From: Alloascoidea africana
Lineage: Eukaryota; Ascomycota; Alloascoideomycetes; Alloascoideales; Alloascoideaceae
DNA length: 64,000 nucleotides
Assembly (NCBI GenBank): GCA_030581615.1
Contig: JAKTTT010000031.1
Span: 62,001 to 126,000, forward strand
Reading direction: 5' to 3'
In this document: piece by piece, positions 58,166 through 64,000 of the stretch
Numbering within the stretch: position 1 is the stretch's first letter
Layout: each line of letters opens with the position of its first letter
Translations under genes and position numbers: made by a program
The notes under the pieces: generated by a model
What the model saw: the letters and a program-made list of their open reading frames with translations, nothing else
Told to the model about the DNA's origin: nothing
The model's database searches: none

Positions 58166-59065
58166 TTAGTGAGCTCCAAGGGCTTCAACTCGAACTTTTC
58201 CAGGCAAAAACGGGGGTAACCCCAGATAAGGACATCCCGAGCACCTAAAGGCATCGCCCATGGCGCAATTCCCACACGAGCCCGTTTTTCCCGGAACGGT
58301 AAAATCACCCTCTTCCTCTTGCAAAGTCTTGTCCTGCTGAAGTCGCTGTTTCATGGCCTCGGCATCTTCAACTTCTTTCTGCCCACATGTACAATTCTTA
58401 CATGCTTTTCTCCTCCTTTTTGGATCCTTGTTCTTGTTCTTGTCCTTGCAGTCATCATCGACTTTTACCACAATGCTCTCGGGAAGTAAACCAAACTCAT
58501 CTGTAAGTAGTTTGTCCTCGTCTATCAATGCGTCCTCGTCTTCGTGATTCAGGTCAAAGTAGGAGTGGTTGTTTGACACCTTGGAGTCTTCCATCCTCCT
58601 CCCCACAGGCTTTTGGGACAGAGGAACAATAACGCTACTCTCACGGGTCTGGTCCTGCTTGACCCAGCTGTATCCATCTGTGCCTATCACAAAGCCTGCC
58701 ATGATGGCATCCATCGTCTGTTTCGGCCCGACTCCAAAGACCTCACCTCCCACTTTAAGAGAATTGAAAAGTGGATTGAGCAGAGCAGTCGGAATCTCCA
58801 GCTCCGTCTTCAACTTCGATTTTAATTTCCATCTCGACTCGTCCAAATCGAGCTGAGACGCCAAGACGTACTCCACATAGTCGTATCTGTCCCTTGGAAG
58901 CTTCGTATTACCAGAAACGAGTGAGTCAACAAGTTGATGTTCAATCCATGATCCTGGAAATTTCTCCACAATGCGTTCTTGAACCGTCATAATCCTTGAC
59001 TCTCCACAAACGGCTGCTGAGGGATGTAAAAGGATTAAAACGCTTTTGGAATGGGATACAGTCAT
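58166..59065 (-). CDS. DRE2: Cytosolic Fe-S assembly electron-transfer protein Dre2 (anamorsin)
   Basis: A component of the cytosolic iron-sulphur assembly pathway that takes electrons from Tah18. 299 residues (348 in S. cerevisiae). The N-terminal methyltransferase-like domain begins [11 protein letters not shown]. An acidic linker follows ([15 protein letters not shown]). The first cluster site is the CX2CXC in [12 protein letters not shown], preceded by a cysteine 16 residues upstream (DDDC), a wider spacing than usual. The second is the twin CX2C motif [15 protein letters not shown], then [11 protein letters not shown]. The start agrees with the family. It is followed on the same strand by SIS2/VHS3. 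Confidence 0.94.
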   Translation of the reverse strand: MTVSHSKSVLILLHPSAAVCGESRIMTVQERIVEKFPGSWIEHQLVDSLVSGNTKLPRDRYDYVEYVLASQLDLDESRWKLKSKLKTELEIPTALLNPLFNSLKVGGEVFGVGPKQTMDAIMAGFVIGTDGYSWVKQDQTRESSVIVPLSQKPVGRRMEDSKVSNNHSYFDLNHEDEDALIDEDKLLTDEFGLLPESIVVKVDDDCKDKNKNKDPKRRRKACKNCTCGQKEVEDAEAMKQRLQQDKTLQEEEGDFTVPGKTGSCGNCAMGDAFRCSGCPYLGLPPFLPGKVRVEALGAH

Positions 59066-59454
59066 CTCTTCTAAACAATCTCAATTGCAAAAACAAACCA
59101 AAATCAAAAAAAACCAAAAAAGTCAAGACCAAAAATCAAATGCAATTGAAACGCTGTTACTTCATAACAAATTTCCGAAAGTATCGAGCTGTATTTTTCA
59201 ATCATTCCTCCCATCCCCAGAGTCATGTGATCTACAGCGAATACAAGTCGAGCTTTTTGTAATCTGGAGCATATACCCCATAGTTAAAGAATTAAATTGA
59301 ATTGATTATTGAAGTAGCAGTTTAAAGGAATAAAAAAAAAGAGAAACCAAAACTAATAACAAGAAACCAGAAACCAGAAATTTAGAAAAACATGAAAAAG
59401 AAAGACAAAGCAGAACGATGCAAAAAATGGTAGAGCTTGGGGATGCCAACATGT
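59066..59454. other. DRE2 promoter / SIS2-type 3' region
   Basis: 389 bp, A-rich on the plus strand, between two minus-strand genes. No gene or clear motif. Confidence 0.4.
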
Positions 59455-61188
59455 TCAAACAGTGGGTCCATTAGTATTAACCTTTCGGTTTTCCAGACCT
59501 TCTAATTCGTCTTCCTCCGCAAGAGAGATTTTATGCTTTGTGTTCCCGTCATCGTCATCATCGTCATCATCATCATCATCATCATCGTCGTCGTCGTCTA
59601 CATCATCGTCATCCCCGTCCTCTTCATCATTATCATCATCGTTATTCTGGTTATCGTCATCATCGCCTTCATCGTCCCCTTCTTCTGGATATCCCCCCAA
59701 TTTCATTACAATCCTGTCAACAATCTCATTCCAATCCATCATTCCACCCATTCCGATATCGCCATAACTACCAACCACTTTTTCAGTCGGCCTCAAAATT
59801 TGAATCCATTTCATCTCTTGAACAATCGTGTTCAAGTGCTTTTTTGTAACAGGGTTGCTGTAACTGTAACTGGTCATACTAGGCGCAATCAGAATCGGAA
59901 ACTGAACATTCCAAGCACGGACAACGTTCGTGAGAAGATTGTCACATAGCCCAATTGCAATCTTGCTGAGCGTACTTGCAGTCAAAGGTGCAATAACCAG
60001 AATATCCGCCCACCGTCGAAGCTCAATGTGTACAACAGGGTCCATTCTCCCCTTCCACGTGGACCACTCGTCTTTATCCCTCCATATCCTAACATGACTA
60101 GGAATCTCGCCTCTGGATATGAAATGCTCGGCAGTAGACGTGAACACAATCTGAATCGAAATCTTGTCTTTCCCATAAATCTCTTCCAACTTTGCAATGA
60201 TCAAACGTAGTTTCGCAATGGATGGAGAACCTGTAGCGCCAAACAAAATGTGAATCTTGCCATCGTCTTGAGGCAATCTAGGGTCGAGATTTGAGCCCAC
60301 CTCGCCTCTTGTAGACCTCCCTGCTTTGCTCAGCACATCTTCAACCGTAGACTCTGTAGTCGAATTAAAATTGCCGCCCGTTCCAGTACCCGTGCTCGTC
60401 GTTGTAGTCGTTGTATTAGCAATTGCGCTTCCCCCGCCACTGGCTAAAATCTCTTCAATGCTGCGTGGACCATTTCTTTCCTTATCCATATTGTTGCTGT
60501 TACTTCGCGAACGACTTCCAGAATGACCGATGGTTTCGTCAATGAAAAAATGAGCATGCACCGAAGATGACTTTTGATGGCCCATTTGTCTCACCCCTAG
60601 TGTCTGCTCACCGCCCTCAACATCCTCTCCATTTGCTCTCAAATGCTCCAACTCTGCAGTCAGTTGACTTATCGCCGGATTACGACCTCCTATACCTGGT
60701 GATGACCTGGCCGAAATTGAATCTTGCTGTTGGTTTTTTAGTAACGCACCGCCAGCAGGTATTGTCTCTCGGCCACCCGTTTGTGACACGACCCTGCTGC
60801 CGACTCTCCCAGGACTCGGCGTTTCTGACATCCTCGAGGTGCTATCTGTATTTGATCCTGAAGTTTTCAGAATCGGGGGCGGCGAAGGACAGGTTAAACT
60901 GGAAAGCGCCATCATTTGCGGTGACGACAATGGAGACGGTGAGCTTGTGGATTTCAAACTGAGCGATGAACCAGTAACTCGACTTCCTCCCCCTGCACTC
61001 GTATCCAAAGTATCAATGGACAATGAATGATGGTTAGCTTTCGCGAACAAACCAAGAGCATCCCGTTGTTGTTGTATCGACGGATGCTCGGGCTGGGGGC
61101 AGGCAACCGTAGGTGAGCCGGCCGTTATTGCTGATTGGGGCTTGCCAGATCCGACAGTGTCTTGATCCTTATTTTCTCTTCGCTCCAT
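59455..61188 (-). CDS. SIS2: Hal3/Sis2/Vhs3-type flavoprotein (Ppz1 inhibitor, PPCDC subunit)
   Basis: 577 residues in three parts: a Ser/Thr-rich N-terminus (1-300), the flavoprotein core (about 315-500) and an acidic tail with 17 consecutive Asp plus more. Core blocks are KIHILFGATGSPSIAKL, VVHIELRRWADILVIAPLTASTLSKIA, GLCDNLLTNVVRAWN, and GDIGMGGMMDWNEIVD. The PPCDC catalytic His is kept in VVHIEL, whereas the substrate-clamp motif is APSMTSYSY (no PXMNXXMW Asn), and the loop YGDIGMGG carries no catalytic Cys. This is the pattern of Hal3/Vhs3, which inhibit Ppz1 phosphatase and supply the His to a hetero-oligomeric PPCDC with Cab3. Sis2 versus Vhs3 is undecided. Confidence 0.88.
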   Translation of the reverse strand: MERRENKDQDTVGSGKPQSAITAGSPTVACPQPEHPSIQQQRDALGLFAKANHHSLSIDTLDTSAGGGSRVTGSSLSLKSTSSPSPLSSPQMMALSSLTCPSPPPILKTSGSNTDSTSRMSETPSPGRVGSRVVSQTGGRETIPAGGALLKNQQQDSISARSSPGIGGRNPAISQLTAELEHLRANGEDVEGGEQTLGVRQMGHQKSSSVHAHFFIDETIGHSGSRSRSNSNNMDKERNGPRSIEEILASGGGSAIANTTTTTTSTGTGTGGNFNSTTESTVEDVLSKAGRSTRGEVGSNLDPRLPQDDGKIHILFGATGSPSIAKLRLIIAKLEEIYGKDKISIQIVFTSTAEHFISRGEIPSHVRIWRDKDEWSTWKGRMDPVVHIELRRWADILVIAPLTASTLSKIAIGLCDNLLTNVVRAWNVQFPILIAPSMTSYSYSNPVTKKHLNTIVQEMKWIQILRPTEKVVGSYGDIGMGGMMDWNEIVDRIVMKLGGYPEEGDDEGDDDDNQNNDDDNDEEDGDDDDVDDDDDDDDDDDDDDDDDGNTKHKISLAEEDELEGLENRKVNTNGPTV

Positions 61189-61512
61189 TTACAGATCAGA
61201 CGATATTAAAGTAAACTCTTTTGAAACTGATTAAAGAAAAACTCTTCAAGTTTGGTCAAAATGACTGCTTCACTTGCTGTCTTGAGCGACGCCTCTGGTG
61301 ATCTCTTATGAAATGGCATGCCCCCCAAAAAACGACCAAATGCGACGGTACATCTGTTACACTGTAGGTCTCAAAATTACGCTTTTAGATATTGCTTGTG
61401 AATATATTCCAGAACATGTCTATTGATTAGCGGATTACTACAGAATTTCTCCAGTAGGTTGGTTCATCTTCAAAATGTTAGCAAATTGCAATATTTAATG
61501 AAAAAAAGATAA
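61189..61512. other. SIS2-type promoter / IMP4 3' region
   Basis: 324 bp between two minus-strand genes; no gene or distinctive motif seen. Confidence 0.4.
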
Positions 61513-62467
61513 CTAAAGATAGTCTTTTTTGTTTGCCGTTCTAGTGAAGCTTGACAGATGCCATTCACTATCAGCATCTTTGTTTTCCACCGTCCCTAGT
61601 TTCAACTCATACAGTCTCATCTCAAACCTTGGCCCAACTTCCGAGAGAATAATCTCTTTCCCCACTGTTGTGTAAACATGATGTCGCACACTGATAAAAT
61701 CACTCTGGTTCACAAACGTTATCACCCTTGCACAATCCTTTTTCACTCCTGGAGGGAACAGATGTTTCAGTATAGTCACCACCCTTTTACCAATCTTGGA
61801 GGTAAAATTCTCAAAGATTAGATGTGGATAAGCTTGCGAAACAGAGCCGGCAAAGGCCTCGAAATCGTGCCGTAGCTGGACATTGTGTAATGTGAAAAAT
61901 GCAGTTGGGCCATGGGGGAAATGAGAAACAACCATACTCGTTGGCTTTCCTCTGTGTTCGTGTAACATTATCAGATCAGTTGTGTTTGAACTGTTACAAG
62001 CGCCTACAAGAGCAGGCAACACTGTGTTTCCTCTATTAATTCTAACGCTCGTTGGGAACATTAGCCTTATCTCTTTTGCAAACTGGGAAAGTTTTGTGCT
62101 GGGGTCTCTACTCGTTGTAATGATGACTTTTGGGTCAATGACACCGCTGAGAGCAGCATATTCATCATCAATGCCGTAGTCCTCGTCTCCTACTTTCCGC
62201 CTATCATCCGGAATTGAAATGTCATATCTATAATCCTCATGAAGTTGTACATCATTTGCAAGATCCTTTGATAGTGGTTTTCCAGATGCTATAGCTGCTT
62301 TTAATCGTTGGTGATTCTCAAATTTTGCAGCCTCTTGAAGCTCTATTGACTTTCGATACAGATATTCTCGACGTTCTCGGGCTTGCCTTCGAATCTAGAA
62401 ATTCTCATTGCAACAAATTAGAGATGGCTTAAACCCAAGCATATCGTAAATTTCTCCTCCATACCAT
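61513..62467 (-). CDS. IMP4: U3 snoRNP protein Imp4 (Brix domain)
   Basis: Binds U3 snoRNA and pre-18S rRNA in the SSU processome. Two exons, 62467-62465 (only ATG) and 62394-61513, give 294 residues. After splicing the start is [16 protein letters not shown], matching [16 protein letters not shown] of S. cerevisiae. [20 protein letters not shown] follows, then the Brix domain (about 85-270): [74 protein letters not shown]. The C-terminus RTANKKDYL is identical to yeast. Divergent from the retroelement at the right edge. Confidence 0.95.
62395..62464 (-). other. IMP4 intron, immediately after the ATG
   Basis: A 70-nt intron with donor GTATGG, branch CTCTAAT and acceptor TTCTAG. It starts at the base following the initiator ATG, exactly as in SEC23 of this window. 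Confidence 0.87.
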
Positions 62468-62785
62468 TTTTTTATATTGCTGTGTTGTGCTGTTAATGTT
62501 TGAAGAGATAAATATGCAGAAAAAAAAATGTTCAGGCTTTGCATATGTGAACATCCGTACACCCCGTGATGCTTGCAGGGTAACACTGAGCGAAACATTG
62601 CTTGCTTTTCGTAGTTTAGTTCTTAATTGTTTAAGAATCGCTTATACAATTGACGATTTATTATTTTTTATATTTCACTAATCTTATTACTTTTATTTTC
62701 TCTCATCTCATTACTTTTGTATTGTGAAAAACAAATTGATCAAGAAATCTGTGATCTCTATAGTAATTAAAGTTTGTTGCCCACG
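62468..62785. other. IMP4 promoter / leader of the retroelement
   Basis: 318 bp, AT-rich, divergent. If the retroelement has a left long terminal repeat it should lie here, but I could not define TG...CA ends or a primer-binding site. Confidence 0.3.
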
Positions 62786-63994
62786 ATGGTCATCACTATA
62801 CCTTGGACTCCTCAGGCTGATCAGCCTAGATCTGATTCACTATCAGCAGATAACAGATTCTCTTTCTCTTTAAGAAATCAGGTGTCTTTTAACTCTTCTC
62901 CCTCCGTAGATAGTGATGTAGACTATACAGGTGCAGAAACGGAGAGCACTCTCAGTCTGGGCTCCAGCTCCAATGATTCCAAGGCAATTGATCAACAGGA
63001 GGAGGAGAAACAAAAATTGCAAGTAGAAGAAGGGGAAGAACAAGCAGCCATTGGGGGAAAACTATATAATGTGCCGAAATATAAGAACAAGGTCAGGGAT
63101 CACAGCCCAATGAAGAGAAACGTCAAACTTTTAGAGGCAATTGGAGAGTGTTTTAAGAAAGAGGCACCTTATCATTCAAAGGAACAGGAAAAATGTCCAG
63201 TAACCAATTCCACGAAAAGCTCATGCCAAGAAAAAGAAATTGGTGATTTGTTGGGGCAAATCCCTTGGAGCAAAGAAGTTTGTGATTTTTGGCCATCAAT
63301 AGTTCGATCAAAATCAGAGCTACCATACACGCCCGAAAGGGCCTCGTTGACTATACCCCGTTCCCCACCCCAGGCATACGAAATAAAAAATCACTATGAT
63401 CCTGATTGTATATTTAAGCTCCAATACGCCGAACAGTATTTCATTTTACACTCGCTACAATATTCAAAATGGGGTCAAGCTTTGATGCTCTTCTTAAGCC
63501 CACCAATGCAAATAGAATGGCATATCTTCAATATCACCAAACAACCTACTTGGATAGAAGCGGTGGCCTGGGTTGTATCAGGAGTTAATTTAGATTTGTA
63601 CTACGCAGATCAAATGAAGAAACTGATGGAGTTGAAACTGACGAAAGGGGCCAACATTCGTGAGTACATAATTAGCTTCAGAGTTGCTTGTTCCACGGTA
63701 ACTCCCAATCTCATGTCAGATCTGGGGAAACGTCAATTGTTGTTGAGTAGATTGGAGACTTTCCTCCCACCAGCTGTCAAGGCTGAAATTGAAAATCCGT
63801 CAAAGACTCTGTCTCAAGTTTTCAATCGCATGATTAATCATACTCCTCGTGAATCAAAGCCAGATGTGAACAAGCCATCCCAGGAATCCAAAAAGCGCAC
63901 TGATACTCAATGTAGACAGTGTGGAGAGAAGGGACATGACTGTATCGTTCAAAAAGGATCGACAAAACAAAGCCATGTGGAGAACTGGTGGTAA
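62786..63994 (+). mobile_element. LTR-retrotransposon gag-like region, running out of the window
   Basis: An open frame of 402 codons from the ATG at 62786 to within six bases of the window end. The first 110 residues are Ser/Glu-rich. The middle (about residues 200-340) is helical and gag-like, with YAEQYFILHSLQYSKWGQAL and IREYIISFRVACSTVTPN as in retrotransposon gag capsid regions, and near the C-terminus is a zinc-knuckle-like Cys/His cluster (QCRQCGEKGHDC). No protease, reverse transcriptase or integrase is in view because the window ends. Ty1/copia versus Ty3/gypsy cannot be settled. Its state and age cannot be judged without the rest. The identification is by composition and knuckle, so it is moderate. 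Confidence 0.6.
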
Positions 63995-64000
63995 AGAACA

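Overview
This 64 kb window is nuclear DNA of an ascomycete yeast (Saccharomycotina). The genes are yeast-type: BUD21/UTP16, a SKG6/TOS2-type membrane protein, a HAA1-type copper-fist regulator, an ALD4-type mitochondrial aldehyde dehydrogenase and a SIS2/VHS3-type PPZ inhibitor. CTG occurs at conserved leucines (for example codon 46772-46774 of RPS18), so the CUG-Ser clades are unlikely. Introns are frequent: ten of the 26 protein genes are split, carrying 16 introns. Donors are mostly GTAAGT or GTATGT, branch sites are CTAAC/CTAAT-like and close to the acceptor, and two introns sit directly after the ATG. A UPF0652 protein, which I believe is absent from S. cerevisiae, is present. Together this suggests an early-diverging lineage (Dipodascaceae/Trichomonascaceae/Yarrowia-like). 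That placement is inference.

Layout. 1-2291 has no supported gene. 2.3-7.6 kb: TVP38, GCD11 (eIF2 gamma, one intron), BUD21/UTP16 and the ATX2-type ZIP transporter (one intron). 7.8-13.2 kb: a GC-rich block with a TGL4/5-type lipase and a SKG6/TOS2-type protein. 15.3-18.4 kb: COA1 (one intron) and the UPF0652 protein. 19.1-25.7 kb: CYB5 in five exons with one GC-AG intron, a DCAF11/WDR23-type WD40 protein with 41 consecutive aspartates, and DBP2 with its large 3'-proximal intron. 26.5 kb: a lone Tc1-type transposase DNA-binding domain, followed by about 2.9 kb without a convincing gene. 29.8-39.6 kb: FKH1/2-type forkhead regulator (three introns), HAA1-type copper-fist regulator (one intron), and a homeobox regulator on the opposite strand. 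39.6-44.9 kb: a 5.3 kb gene-poor stretch. 44.9-50 kb: a small secreted protein, RPS18, an ARF-like protein that has lost its GTP-binding motifs, and an orthodox aquaporin. 50.2-62.5 kb: SEC23 (two introns), a Ser-rich protein of unknown function, mitochondrial ALD4-type dehydrogenase, DRE2, SIS2/VHS3-type flavoprotein and IMP4 (intron after ATG). The right edge holds the gag-like start of an LTR retrotransposon that runs out of the window.

The genes do not form one pathway. Recurrent themes are ribosome production and translation (GCD11, BUD21, IMP4, RPS18, DBP2), membrane traffic (TVP38, SEC23, ARF-like, ATX2) and mitochondrial or redox functions (COA1, CYB5, ALD4, DRE2). The least ordinary items are the degenerate ARF paralogue, the GC-AG intron of CYB5, the ATG-adjacent introns of SEC23 and IMP4, the stand-alone Tc1 DNA-binding domain, and repeated promoter motifs (TTACCCGG and CACCCATACACCCA). 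No tRNA, rRNA or CRISPR was found.
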